Part shown: positions 1 through 8,386 of the stretch, one piece after another
Layout: each line of letters opens with the position of its first letter
How positions within the stretch are numbered: position 1 is the stretch's first letter
NCBI RefSeq assembly: GCF_014650595.1
Contig: NZ_BMVG01000001.1
Location: 620,001-684,000, forward strand
Source of the DNA: Streptomyces alanosinicus
Lineage (GTDB): Bacteria > Actinomycetota > Actinomycetes > Streptomycetales > Streptomycetaceae
Direction: 5' to 3'
Length of the DNA stretch: 64,000 nt
Notes under the pieces: model-generated
Database searches by the model: none
What the model was told of the DNA's origin: nothing
Seen by the model: the letters and a program-made list of their open reading frames with translations, nothing else
Made by a program: the position numbers and the translations under genes

Positions 1-2
1 AC

Positions 3-506
3 CTGGAGAAGGCCCGCCGCTGGCCCGACGGATTCGTCGTCCTCGGTGACGCGGTGGCCACGTTCAACCCGGCCTACGGGCAGGGCATGTCGGTGGCCGC
101 GCTCGGCGCCGACGTGCTGAGCGCGGAACTGCGGCGCGGCGGTGTCGACGCGCCGGGGCTGGCACGCCGGGTGCAGCGAGGGGTCGCCCGGTCGGTCTCG
201 GCGGCCTGGGCGATGGCCGTGGGCCAGGACGTCTGGTTCCCGCAGGTGCGGGGCGCGAGGCCGGGCGTCGCGGATCACCTCGTCGCCCGGTACTCACGCC
301 GCATGACGAAGGCGGCCACCGGCTCCTACCGAGCGGCGACCGCCGTCTGGGACGTGACGAGCCTTGCGACGGGTCCGTCCCGTCTGCTGCGTCCGGACGC
401 CATGCTCGCGGCCCTGACCGGCCCGCTTCTGCCGGCCCTGCCGGAACCGCCGCTGACGGCACAGGAGTGGCGCATCGTGCGGGAGCTGGACCGCACGCGG
501 GGGTGA
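3..506 (+). CDS. FAD-dependent monooxygenase-type oxidoreductase, C-terminal part
   Basis: The reading frame is open from the first bases, so the gene starts upstream of the window; about 167 C-terminal residues are present. The segment VVLGDAVATFNPAYGQGMS near the beginning is the GD-(x)-P FAD-contact motif of flavin monooxygenases of the PHBH/squalene-epoxidase type, where Asp binds the FAD ribityl chain. The tail is Arg- and Leu-rich with no further recognisable domain. It converges on the SMP-30 gene, with stop codons 8 bp apart. Substrate cannot be inferred. Family assignment is good; exact function unknown. Confidence 0.8.
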   Translation: MEKARRWPDGFVVLGDAVATFNPAYGQGMSVAALGADVLSAELRRGGVDAPGLARRVQRGVARSVSAAWAMAVGQDVWFPQVRGARPGVADHLVARYSRRMTKAATGSYRAATAVWDVTSLATGPSRLLRPDAMLAALTGPLLPALPEPPLTAQEWRIVRELDRTRG

Positions 507-514
507 CGACCCGG

Positions 515-1363
515 TCAGCCCGCGAACGCCGGCTGAGCGACGCCCTGGCCGGCGCCCGGTACCACCAGCAGCGAGCCCGCCACCGGGTGCGGCGCCGTGA
601 GCCCCGTACAAGCCGTCGTGACATACAGGTCGGTCAAGCCGGCGCCGCCGAACGCGCAGGCCGTCGTCCGTCGCGTCGGCAGGCTGATCACCCGGTCCAG
701 CTCGCCGCCCGGCGTGTAGCGGCGCACCGCTCCCCCGTCCCACAGCGCCACCCACACACAGCCCTCCGCGTCGACCGTCAGGCCGTCCGGGAAGCCCGCG
801 CCCCGCTCGATCTCCACGAACGGGCGGCGGCCCCGGACCCGTTCGCCGTCGTAATCGAAGACGTCCACCCGGCGGGTCGGGGTGTCCGCGTAGTACATCA
901 GCCGGCCGTCGGGGCTCCAGCCCGTGCCGTTGCTGACCGTGACGTCGGACAGGACCGGCTGTGCCCCGCCGTCGCCGGTCAGCCGGGTCAGCGTGCCGCC
1001 GCCCGGCGCCTCGTCGTAGCGCATCGTTCCCGCCCACAGCGAGCCGTCGGGCGCCACGGCGGCGTCGTTCGCGCGGCGGCCCGCGACCGGTTCGTGGTGC
1101 AGCCAGCGGAAGGTGTCGTCGGGGTCCAGCAGGCCCACGCCGTCCCGGAGGTTGAGGACCAGGCCGCCGCCCTCGCGGGGCTTGGCCGCGCCCACGTGCT
1201 GCTCCGTGGTGCGCACCGAACGCCGGCCCGTGGCGGGGTCGTAGGTGTGCACGCGCATGCCCAGGATGTCGAGCCAGATCAGCCGGCCCCTCGCCGGGTC
1301 CCAGGTCGGGCCCTCGCCGAGCGCCGCCGACGCCCGTACCGCGACCTCGTAGCCGCCGCTCAC
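515..1363 (-). CDS. SMP-30/gluconolactonase family lactonase
   Basis: A 282-residue protein spanning a complete six-bladed SMP-30/regucalcin propeller. Visible metal-site signatures are Glu in LGEGPTWD near the N terminus, Asn and Asp in the SNGTGWSPDGRLMYYADT stretch, and AFGG/DLYVTT near the C terminus. Family members are cytoplasmic divalent-metal lactonases that hydrolyse sugar lactones such as gluconolactone or galactonolactone. Its start overlaps the stop of the upstream IclR gene by 4 bp (ATGA), so the two are translationally coupled. This suggests that the regulator controls a sugar-acid pathway in which this enzyme acts. The specific lactone is inferred only. Confidence 0.88.
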   Translation of the reverse strand: MSGGYEVAVRASAALGEGPTWDPARGRLIWLDILGMRVHTYDPATGRRSVRTTEQHVGAAKPREGGGLVLNLRDGVGLLDPDDTFRWLHHEPVAGRRANDAAVAPDGSLWAGTMRYDEAPGGGTLTRLTGDGGAQPVLSDVTVSNGTGWSPDGRLMYYADTPTRRVDVFDYDGERVRGRRPFVEIERGAGFPDGLTVDAEGCVWVALWDGGAVRRYTPGGELDRVISLPTRRTTACAFGGAGLTDLYVTTACTGLTAPHPVAGSLLVVPGAGQGVAQPAFAG

Positions 1364-2133
1364 ACCGCGCTCCGGTGGCCCAGCCGCTCGGACAGCTCCA
1401 CCGCGCCCTTGGCCGCCAGCTGCTCCAGCTCGGCCCGGCGCTCCTCGCTCCAGCGGATCATGGGGACCGAGATGGAGAGGGCGGCGACGACCTGGCCGGT
1501 GCGGTCGCGGACCGGGGCGGCCACACAGCTGACGTCCGGGTTGGACTCGCGGTTCTCCACCGCGATGCCGCGGCGCCGGATCTCCGCCAGGGCCTCGCGC
1601 AGCACGGCGGGGTCGGTGATGCTGTTGGGGGTCATCGCGGTCAGCTCGGCGTCGTCCGGGATCCGGGCCGTCAGCTCCTGCTCCGGCAGCGCGGCCAGCA
1701 GCATCTTGCCGACCGAGGTGCAGTGGGCCGGCAGCCGGCGGCCGGCGGCGGAGACCATGCGCACGGCGTGGGTGGAGTCGACCTTGGCGATGTAGATGAC
1801 GTCGGTGCCTTCGAGGATCGCCACATGGACGGTCTCGTCGCAGGTCTCGGCGACCGAGCGGGCCACCTGCTGGCCCTCGGCGGCCAGATCGAGCTGCTCG
1901 GCGTAGCGGCTGCCGAGCTGGTACGGGCGTACGCCGAGCCGGTAGCGTCCGGGCTGGCCCGGTACCGGCGCGATGTACGAGCGTGCGGCGAGCGTGGTGA
2001 CCAGCTCGTGCACGGTGGTGCGCGGCAGCTGCAGCTTGCGCACGATGTCGGGGGCGGAGAGCGTCCCGTCCCCGTCGAGGAACAGCTCAAGAATGTCGAG
2101 AGCCCGGGTCACGGCAGGTACGAGGCGTCCCAC
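1360..2133 (-). CDS. IclR-family transcriptional regulator
   Basis: A 257-residue protein with the usual IclR layout: an N-terminal winged helix-turn-helix (residues about 1-70, containing ALDILELFLDGDGTLSAPDI and LPRTTVHELVTTL) and a GAF-like effector domain (about 80-250, with THAVRMVSAAGRRLPAHCTSVGK and the Cys-containing VSCVAAPVRD region). Length is typical. It is first in a two-gene operon with the SMP-30 lactonase. A perfect inverted repeat just upstream (2161-2207) is a plausible operator, so autoregulation is likely. It probably senses a sugar acid or lactone, which is inference from the neighbour. Confidence 0.92.
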   Translation of the reverse strand: MGRLVPAVTRALDILELFLDGDGTLSAPDIVRKLQLPRTTVHELVTTLAARSYIAPVPGQPGRYRLGVRPYQLGSRYAEQLDLAAEGQQVARSVAETCDETVHVAILEGTDVIYIAKVDSTHAVRMVSAAGRRLPAHCTSVGKMLLAALPEQELTARIPDDAELTAMTPNSITDPAVLREALAEIRRRGIAVENRESNPDVSCVAAPVRDRTGQVVAALSISVPMIRWSEERRAELEQLAAKGAVELSERLGHRSAV

Positions 2134-2160
2134 GTCCGGCCCCCTCCCTTGGGTCTAAGC

Positions 2161-2207
2161 GCCTATGTTCGAGATTTCAACAGGCGATCGGCATGACGAA
2201 CATAGGC
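2161..2207. promoter_or_regulatory. candidate IclR operator, 11-bp perfect inverted repeat
   Basis: GCCTATGTTCG at 2161-2171 is exactly mirrored by CGAACATAGGC at 2197-2207, with a 25-bp centre. It lies 28 bp upstream of the IclR start, in the divergent gap before the hypothetical gene at 2256. The position and symmetry fit an operator for the neighbouring IclR regulator; the binding itself is inferred. Confidence 0.55.
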
Positions 2208-2255
2208 TAATCACGGGAACGTGCGCGGGCAATGGTCCGGAACAGGCCGGGCACC

Positions 2256-2831
2256 ATGGAAGGCATGTACGTCGACTTCCAGCTGGTGCTGCTGCGCCGC
2301 ATGGCCGACCACAATCCGGACCTCGTCGAGGACGCCCGGCGCGCGCTCGGCGCCTCGATCGCGGACATGCGGGAGGCCAACAAGCGTTGGCAGGCGATGG
2401 TCCGTTCACCGAGATCCCGGTCCGCCGCCGCCCGGTACGGCTCGGTCCTCGGCGAGCCGGAATCCGTGGTCCCGTACCGGCTCGGCGACGCCGTCTGCGA
2501 GGCCCGCCGCTGGGCCCTGCCCCTCTGGCCCGACCTGCGCTTCGAAGTGCTGGTCGGGCCGGACGGCGGGGTCTGGAACGAGTGGCTGGTGCGGGCGCCG
2601 GGTGCTCCCGCGCCGAAGCTTCGGACCCTGGACGACCTCGTCCCCTGGTCGTGCACGGTGGACGAGGCCGCCCGCGCCTTCGCCCCGGCCCGCCCGCTGG
2701 AGGGCACGGCACCGACCAGATGGGGGCTGGCCTTCACCGCACCCGGGCGCGGAGGCGTGCGGGTGGAGGTGGTCGCCGAGTTCACCTGGGGCCTGCTCCA
2801 GCGGACGGCCCTGGTCGACCTCGCCGACTGA
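2256..2831 (+). CDS. hypothetical protein
   Basis: About 191 residues, no family recognised. The protein is soluble, with no signal or membrane segment. The N-terminal half (YVDFQLVLLRRMADHNPDLV onwards) looks helical and charged; the C-terminal half has alternating hydrophobic strands (FEVLVGPDGGVWNEWLV, GVRVEVVAEFTWGLL). Codon use is typical of Streptomyces, which supports a real gene. Start choice is uncertain: ATG codons at 2232, 2256 and 2265 are all possible, and none has a strong ribosome-binding site. The stop codon lies inside a run of 10-bp tandem repeats. It is divergent from the IclR gene. Confidence 0.7.
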   Translation: MEGMYVDFQLVLLRRMADHNPDLVEDARRALGASIADMREANKRWQAMVRSPRSRSAAARYGSVLGEPESVVPYRLGDAVCEARRWALPLWPDLRFEVLVGPDGGVWNEWLVRAPGAPAPKLRTLDDLVPWSCTVDEAARAFAPARPLEGTAPTRWGLAFTAPGRGGVRVEVVAEFTWGLLQRTALVDLAD

Positions 2832-2945
2832 AGGCGACTGAAGGTGACTGAAGGTGACTGAAGGTGACTGAAAGCGCCCGGCGGAAGGCGTCGGCCCGAA
2901 GGTGTCCGTCTGAAGGCGTCCGTCTGAAGGCCTCGGCCCGAAGGC
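2828..2945. repeat. short tandem repeats between convergent genes
   Basis: Four copies of the 10-bp unit AAGG(T/C)GACTG fill 2831-2870, beginning at the stop codon of the hypothetical gene. They are followed to 2945 by degenerate units of the type TCTGAAGGCGTCCG and CGGCCCGAAGG. The run ends at the stop of the SDR gene. No coding function is visible; it may be slippage-prone DNA. Confidence 0.75.
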
Positions 2946-2946
2946 C

Positions 2947-3777
2947 TCAGTCGTCGAATCCGGTCGCCCGGGTCCGCTTCTCCCAGGCCGCGACGTCCTC
3001 GCGGACCTGGTCGGTGTGCGCCAGCACCGCGCTCACTCCGTCGTCGCCGAGCGGCAGCCTGAGCGGGGTCCGCTCCGCCTCCAGCGCGGCCAGGACGAGG
3101 GCCGCCGCCTTGGCGGGGTCGCCGGGCTGGCTGCCATGGCCTCCGCTGACCGCGCCCCGGGTCTCGCCGACCTTGGCGTACACCCCGGTGTCGGAGCTGG
3201 CCCCGGCCCGGTCGGCCTCGAACAGCGAGGTGCGGAACGCACCCGGCTCGACGATCAGCACCTTGACGCCGTACTCGCGCACCTCGTCCGCGAGCGCCTC
3301 GGACAGGCCCTCCAGGGCGAACTTCGTCGCGCTGTACGCCCCGAAGCCCGCGAAGGACAGCTGCCCGCCCATGCTGCTCATCTGCACGATCGCACCCGAG
3401 CGCCGCTCACGCAGATACGGCAGCACCGCCCGGACGAGGGCCGTCGGGCCGAAGAAGTGCACGTCGAACAGGTCGCGCAGCTCGGCGTCGGTGGTCTCCT
3501 CGACGGCGCCGACATGGGTGCGGCCCGCATTGTTGACCAGCACGTCGATCCGCCCGTGCCGGGCGATGACGTCCCGGACCGTCGGCTCGATCGCGGCCAG
3601 GTCGGTGACGTCCAGGCGCAGCGCCTCCACCCGGCCGGGATGGGCGGCCACCAGGTCGTCCAGGGTCTGCGGGCGCCGGACCGCGCCGATCACCACGTCA
3701 CCGGCGGCGACGGCCGCCTCGGTGATCGCCCGCCCGAAACCGCTGCCCGCCCCGGTCACCAGCCATACCTTGTTCAT
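2947..3777 (-). CDS. short-chain dehydrogenase/reductase (SDR)
   Basis: 276 residues, classical SDR. The cofactor motif TGAGSGFGRAI sits at the N terminus, then NNAG (VLVNNAGRTHVGAVEE), the catalytic Ser in IVQMSSMGG, and YSATKFALEG carrying the catalytic Tyr and Lys. Lack of a strong acidic residue after strand 2 and the presence of GAVRRPQTL favour NADP over NAD; this is inference. Such proteins reduce ketones or oxidise alcohols in the cytoplasm. Substrate unknown. It is not in an obvious operon: convergent with the upstream hypothetical gene and about 55 bp from the next gene on the same strand. Confidence 0.9.
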   Translation of the reverse strand: MNKVWLVTGAGSGFGRAITEAAVAAGDVVIGAVRRPQTLDDLVAAHPGRVEALRLDVTDLAAIEPTVRDVIARHGRIDVLVNNAGRTHVGAVEETTDAELRDLFDVHFFGPTALVRAVLPYLRERRSGAIVQMSSMGGQLSFAGFGAYSATKFALEGLSEALADEVREYGVKVLIVEPGAFRTSLFEADRAGASSDTGVYAKVGETRGAVSGGHGSQPGDPAKAAALVLAALEAERTPLRLPLGDDGVSAVLAHTDQVREDVAAWEKRTRATGFDD

Positions 3778-3831
3778 CGCAACTCCCCGTAAGTCCCGTA
3801 TGCCTCAGTTCACTTGACGTGAATCAACGTA

Positions 3832-4722
3832 CTAGCCGGCAATGTCCCCGGCCGCGGCCAGGATCGCCTCCGTCACCCGCTCCAGGGAGCCGGGGTGCAG
3901 CCGCAGGAACAGATTCGGCTCCACCAGCTCCAGCTCCATCAGCCGCGGCTCGCCGTCCGGCCCGTCCACGAGGTCCACGCGCGCGTACAGCGGTCCGGGG
4001 CCTCCGGACACGCCGGGTATGGACGCCAACGCCTTCTCGGCGACGGCGAGTTCGGCCTCGGTGGGCTGCCAGCGCTCCAGGCCGGGGTGGGCCACCTTGT
4101 CGGCGTCGTAGGGCGTGCCGGGCGCGAGGACGGCACCCTTGCGGCTGGCGTGCAGCAGCCGGCCGCCGAAGAACTGCAGCGCCCGCTCCCCGCTGACGTC
4201 GATACCCGTCAGGTACGGCTGCACCATCGCCGTGAAGCCCTCGGCGTGCATCCGGGCGAGGTGCGCCACGGCCCTGTCGTGTTCGCCGGGTGTGTAGCGG
4301 GCGGCGAACCGGCCTCCCGCGCCCGAGGTCGGCTTGATCACGTACTCGTGGTCGGCGGGCAGCTCGGCGGGCTCGCCCGGCGCCAGATAGCGGGTGGGGA
4401 CGGTGGGCACACCGGCGGCGGCCAGTTCGCCGAGGTAGCGCTTGTCGGTGTTCCAGCGCACCACGGACGCCGGATTGGCGAGCCGGGTCAGCGCGCCGAC
4501 CCGCACCACCCAGGTGTCGAACTCCTCGGCCCGCCAGCTGTAGTCCCAGGTGGACCGGATGACGACGAGGTCGTATCGGCCCCAGTCCACGTCCGGGTCG
4601 TCCCAGTACCGCGCCTCGGCCTCGGCCCCGGCGGCCCGGAGCGCCCGCACCAGTTCGGGCAGATCGGCGTCTTTGCCGGGCTCGGTGCCGGGGTCGTAGG
4701 TGGCGAGGGCGATGCGGCGCAT
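3832..4722 (-). CDS. ATP-grasp domain protein
   Basis: About 296 residues. The start at 4722 (MRRIALATYDPG) is preferred over the ATG at 4746 because AGGGAG lies about 7 nt before it. The N-terminal part holds VVIRSTWDYSWRAEEF, then the ATP-grasp core: YVIKPTSGAGGRFAARY (ATP-binding lysine and glycine loop), VQPYLTGIDVSGERALQFF, and ELVEPNLFLRLHPG near the C terminus (Mg-binding Glu and Asn). The family forms carboxylate-amine or thiol bonds using ATP. This subgroup resembles RimK/glutathione-synthetase-like proteins common in actinobacteria. Substrate unknown. Confidence 0.8.
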   Translation of the reverse strand: MRRIALATYDPGTEPGKDADLPELVRALRAAGAEAEARYWDDPDVDWGRYDLVVIRSTWDYSWRAEEFDTWVVRVGALTRLANPASVVRWNTDKRYLGELAAAGVPTVPTRYLAPGEPAELPADHEYVIKPTSGAGGRFAARYTPGEHDRAVAHLARMHAEGFTAMVQPYLTGIDVSGERALQFFGGRLLHASRKGAVLAPGTPYDADKVAHPGLERWQPTEAELAVAEKALASIPGVSGGPGPLYARVDLVDGPDGEPRLMELELVEPNLFLRLHPGSLERVTEAILAAAGDIAG

Positions 4723-4933
4723 GACGGGCTCCCTGTCGTACGACATTTCGATCACGACTTCGATCACAGCTTCGAGCACAGCGAGGCTAGCAACCATGCC
4801 GTTCCGGCTCGAACGACTTGTGCACGCCGACGGCATCCGCTCGCGGCCCGCCTGAGCGTGGTGGTGAGGACCGGGCCGCTGGGGTAGGAAGGGTGCCGAA
4901 CGGTCCCAACCGAGAGTGTTAGGAGTGCGGCGC

Positions 4934-6418
4934 GTGTCCTCCCTCTTTCCCGCCCTGGCGGACGGCCCGGGCGAGCGCAGCGAGACGGGGGTGCCCCCGG
5001 ACGAGGTCCGCGGGAGGGTCGCCCTGCGGTTCGGTGCGCGTTCCCTGACGTACGGCGGTCTCGCCGGGGCCGCCGGCGCGCTCGCCGGGCGGCTCGCCGG
5101 CGCGGGCCGGGTCGCCGTGTGGGCCACCCCCGAGCTGGAGACCGCCGTCGCCGTGACGGGCGTCCTGCTCGCCGGTGCGGCCGCCGTACCGCTGAACCCG
5201 AAGTCGGGCGAGAAGGAACTCGCGCACATCGTCTCCGACAGCGCGCCGACCCTGGTACTGGCCGCGCCGGGCGCCGAACTCCCCGACGCGCTCGGCGCGT
5301 TGGAGCGGCTGGACGTCGACGCGGACGCGCGCGCCGCCGTACCCGAGCAGACCGCGGGCGACGCGGCCCCGGCGCTGATCGTCTACACCTCCGGCACCAC
5401 GGGCCCGCCCAAGGGCGCCGTGCTGCCCCGCCGGGCCCTCGCCACCACCCTGGACGCGCTCGCCGACGCCTGGCAGTGGACGGCGGCGGATGTGCTGGTG
5501 CACGGGCTGCCGCTGTTCCATGTGCACGGACTGGTGCTGGGCACCCTCGGCCCGCTGCGGCGCGGCGGCGGCGTCCGGCACCTCGGCCGGTTCTCCACCG
5601 AGGGCGTGGCCCGGGAGCTGACCGCCGGCGCGACCATGCTGTTCGGGGTGCCGACGATGTACCACCGCATCGCCGAGGCCCTGCCGGACGACCCGGAGCT
5701 GGCCGAGGCGCTGGGCCGGGCCCGGCTGCTGGTCTCGGGCTCGGCCGCGCTGCCGGTGCACGACCACGAACGGATCGCGGCCGCGACCGGGCGGCGGGTG
5801 ATCGAGCGGTACGGCATGACGGAGACGCTGATGAACACCAGCGTGCGCGCCGACGGGGAGGCGCGCGCCGGGACCGTGGGCGTGCCGCTGCCCGGTGTCG
5901 AGCTGCGGCTCGTGGAGGAGGACGGGACACCGATCACCGCGTACGACGGGGAGAGCGTCGGCGAGATCCAGGTGCGCGGGGCGAACCTGTTCACCGAGTA
6001 TCTGAACCGGCCGGAGGCCACGGCGGCCGCGTTCACCGCCGACGGGTTCTTCCGCACGGGTGACATGGCCGTCCGCGAGCCCGACGGCTATGTCCGGATC
6101 GTCGGGCGCAAGGCCACCGACCTGATCAAGAGCGGTGGTTACAAGATCGGGGCCGGTGAGATCGAGAACGCGCTGCTGGAACATCCGGGGGTACGGGAGG
6201 CGGCGGTCACCGGGGAGCCGGACGCGGACCTGGGCGAGCGGATCGTCGCCTGGATCGTCCCGGCCGACCCGCAGGCACCGCCCGCCGCACCGGAGCTGGC
6301 GGACCATGTGGCCCGGCGGCTCGCCCCGCACAAGCGGCCCCGCGTCGTCCGCTACCTGGACGCGCTGCCCCGCAACGACATGGGGAAGATCATGAAGCGG
6401 GCGCTGGCCGATGTCTGA
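4934..6418 (+). CDS. matB: malonyl-CoA synthetase (acyl-CoA ligase)
   Basis: 494 residues. The GTG start at 4934 has AGGAG 9 nt upstream. It is an ANL-superfamily adenylate-forming enzyme: P-loop YTSGTTGPPKG, the LPLFHVHGL segment, RYGMTETLMNTS, FFRTGDMAV, GRKATDLIKSGGYKIGAGEI hinge, and the C-terminal catalytic lysine in PRNDMGKIMKRAL. From memory it closely resembles S. coelicolor MatB throughout, which converts malonate or methylmalonate plus CoA and ATP to the CoA thioester, supplying polyketide extender units. Its last 8 bases overlap the start of a carboxyltransferase gene, so the two are translationally coupled and probably act on the same short dicarboxylic acyl-CoAs. Confidence 0.92.
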   Translation: MSSLFPALADGPGERSETGVPPDEVRGRVALRFGARSLTYGGLAGAAGALAGRLAGAGRVAVWATPELETAVAVTGVLLAGAAAVPLNPKSGEKELAHIVSDSAPTLVLAAPGAELPDALGALERLDVDADARAAVPEQTAGDAAPALIVYTSGTTGPPKGAVLPRRALATTLDALADAWQWTAADVLVHGLPLFHVHGLVLGTLGPLRRGGGVRHLGRFSTEGVARELTAGATMLFGVPTMYHRIAEALPDDPELAEALGRARLLVSGSAALPVHDHERIAAATGRRVIERYGMTETLMNTSVRADGEARAGTVGVPLPGVELRLVEEDGTPITAYDGESVGEIQVRGANLFTEYLNRPEATAAAFTADGFFRTGDMAVREPDGYVRIVGRKATDLIKSGGYKIGAGEIENALLEHPGVREAAVTGEPDADLGERIVAWIVPADPQAPPAAPELADHVARRLAPHKRPRVVRYLDALPRNDMGKIMKRALADV

Positions 6419-7757
6419 GCGGCACTCGGCCCGGCAGATCCTGACCCTGGTCACCGACCCCGGCACCTTCACCGAACTCCCGCACCCGGCAAGCGCCGCC
6501 AAGCCGGACGGCCCCCTCGGCTGGGCGGGCTACGACGCCTCCCGCGGCCGGGCCGCCGAGCGCACCGGCGAGGAGGAGTCGGTCGCCTGCGGCACCGCGC
6601 GCGTCGAGGGCATCCGGGCCGTGCTGATCGCCTTCGAGTTCGGCTTCCTGGGCGGCTCCCTCGGCGAACGCACCGGTGACCGCCTGGAGGCGGCGTACTC
6701 CCACGCCCGCGCGCACCGGCTGCCGGTCGTGCCGCTGATCGCGACCGGCGGCAGCCGGATGCAGGAGGGCATGCTCGCGCTGAGCCAGCTCCAGCGGGTG
6801 GCCCGGCAGTCGGCGCTCACCCGCGAGGCCGGGCTGGCGCAGATCGCGGTGCTCCGCGATCCCACGACCGGCGGCGGCTGGGCCACGCTCGGCGGGGGCG
6901 CCGACGTCGTCCTGGCCCTGCCCGGCGCCCAGGTCGGCTTCGCCGGCTCCCGCGTCCGCCCGCCCGCCGCCGACCCCGCCGCCTACACCGCGGAGTCCCA
7001 GGTGGCGGTCGGCTCGGCGGACGAGGTGGTGGACCCGGCCGGGCTGAAGCGGGTCCTCGGGGCATGGCTGCGCCTGCTGACGTCCCCGTCCGCCGATGCC
7101 CCTCCCCCGCCGCGGGCCCTCGGCACCGCAGGCCTCCCGGCCACCGGCTGGCACGCCGTCCGGCACGCCCGCGCCCCCGAACGACCGCGCGCCCAGGCCT
7201 ACTTGGACGCCTTCTTCACCCGTCGCCGTGACATCAGCGGCGACCGGTGCGGGGGCAGGGATCCCGAGGGCATGCTGTGCGGGTTCGGCGAGCGGGACGG
7301 TCGTACCGTGGCGTACGCGGCACAGACCGGGGCGGCGACCCGGCCCGCCGGATACCGGACCGCGGCCCGGCTGATCCGGCTGGCGGACCGGCTCGGCATC
7401 CCCGTGCTGACGCTGGTGGACACCCCGGGTGCCGCCAACGACGCGGAGGCGGAGCGACAGGGGGCCGGCGCGGCGATCGCGGAGGTCTTCGGGGCGGTGG
7501 CCGCGGCCCGGGTACCGCTCACCACGCTCGTCATGGGCGAGGGCGGCTCCGGCGGCGCCCTCGCCCTGGCCGCCCCCGGCAACACCTGGGCCACACCGGA
7601 CAGTTACTTCTCGGTGATCGCCCCGGAACTCGCGGCCGCCATCCTCAAACGCCCCGAGGCCGAAGTCGAGGCAACCGCGGACCAGCTCATGATCCGCCCA
7701 CAGGACCTGGTGGAGCTGGGGGTGGTCCGGGGCATCGTGCACCCCGCACAGCCGTAG
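6411..7757 (+). CDS. acyl-CoA carboxyltransferase-like protein (AccD/AccA-type fusion)
   Basis: 448 residues. Two crotonase-fold halves can be seen. The N-terminal half resembles AccD (GIRAVLIAFEFGFLGGSLGERTGDRL, GGSRMQEGMLAL, GGGWATLGGGADVV). The C-terminal half resembles AccA (GYRTAARLIRLADRLGIPVL, VDTPGAANDAEAERQGAGAAI, MGEGGSGGALALAAPGNTW). No zinc-ribbon cysteines are visible at the N terminus. Family members move CO2 from carboxybiotin to acyl-CoA, or the reverse. Coupling to matB by an 8-bp overlap suggests a shared role in the malonyl-CoA pool. No biotin carrier or biotin carboxylase is nearby, so partners would be elsewhere. Confidence 0.85.
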   Translation: MSERHSARQILTLVTDPGTFTELPHPASAAKPDGPLGWAGYDASRGRAAERTGEEESVACGTARVEGIRAVLIAFEFGFLGGSLGERTGDRLEAAYSHARAHRLPVVPLIATGGSRMQEGMLALSQLQRVARQSALTREAGLAQIAVLRDPTTGGGWATLGGGADVVLALPGAQVGFAGSRVRPPAADPAAYTAESQVAVGSADEVVDPAGLKRVLGAWLRLLTSPSADAPPPPRALGTAGLPATGWHAVRHARAPERPRAQAYLDAFFTRRRDISGDRCGGRDPEGMLCGFGERDGRTVAYAAQTGAATRPAGYRTAARLIRLADRLGIPVLTLVDTPGAANDAEAERQGAGAAIAEVFGAVAAARVPLTTLVMGEGGSGGALALAAPGNTWATPDSYFSVIAPELAAAILKRPEAEVEATADQLMIRPQDLVELGVVRGIVHPAQP

Positions 7758-7763
7758 GCCGCC

Positions 7764-7919
7764 TCACCGCTCGACGGCCGCCGCCCGAACGATCTCCTGC
7801 GTCAGCGAGCCGCCCTTGTCGTCATGGGCCGACGCCCGCAGCGAGACGGAGGCGACCGTACGCGGCACGTCCGGCGTGCCGCGATCGGTGCCGACGTCAA
7901 ACGCGAGGTTGATCAGCGG
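7764..7919 (-). pseudogene. C-terminal remnant, probably of a secreted serine peptidase
   Basis: About 50 codons with coding character end at 7764: LPLINLAFDVGTDRGTPDV followed by VASVSLRASAHDDKGG and SLTQEIVRAAAVER. The pattern SVSLRxxAxDxKGGSxTQExVRA resembles the C-terminal beta-sandwich ends of Streptomyces secreted subtilase-like proteins. Nothing upstream encodes a catalytic domain; reading leftward runs into tandem repeats instead. I interpret it as the tail left after deletion of a peptidase gene. The identification rests on pattern memory only. Confidence 0.35.
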
Positions 7920-8130
7920 CAGCCGGCTCCAGTGGTCCTTTGGTGTCGCCGCCCCCCTCGGGCGAGTGGCTCGCGTGCTGGGACGAGTGTCATGTGCGTG
8001 GTGGTGCAACGGTGTTGATGGGTGATGACGGAAAGGTGCCCTGGTGGTAACCCGCCAACTCCCGTGAGGGCCAAAGGGGTTACCGCGGAACATTCCTCGG
8101 CGCTCCTGGCCGCCGCCGAAGAGGCCGGCC

Positions 8131-8191
8131 GTCCGGCCGGCGGGAGTCCGACCGGCGGGAGTCCGACCGGCGGGAGTCCGACCGGCGGGAG
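8131..8191. repeat. 15-bp tandem repeat
   Basis: Three perfect copies of CGGGAGTCCGACCGG at 8141-8155, 8156-8170 and 8171-8185, with partial copies on both sides. It lies in the non-coding stretch between the protease-like remnant and mbl. No function evident. Confidence 0.85.
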
Positions 8192-8386
8192 GTGAAGCCG
8201 CGCGCCGAGTGGGACATCCGGCCCGAAGTCCATCACCGGACGGTGTGCCACGGCCCGAAACCCCCGTTCGGCGGCACCCCGCCCGGCCCCCTCCAACAGG
8301 CGGACACCCGGTCGGCCGACCAGGATGCTGGGAGAGGCCCGCCAGCCGGCCGGGCACACCGGGGCTCGCGCATCGGGAGGATCGCC

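Noticed and set aside
2165..2851. Alternative plus-strand frames over the hypothetical gene at 2256
   Set aside because: GC codon-position bias supports only the 2256-2831 frame; others are Arg/Pro-rich shadows.
4919..6502. Long minus-strand open frame opposite matB
   Set aside because: Codons mirror the plus-strand gene; product is low-complexity Arg/Gly/His-rich, and matB is unmistakable.
8192..8386. 5' extension of mbl
   Set aside because: The GTG at 8387 has GGGAGG at the right distance and matches the actin-fold start; the extension lacks a site.
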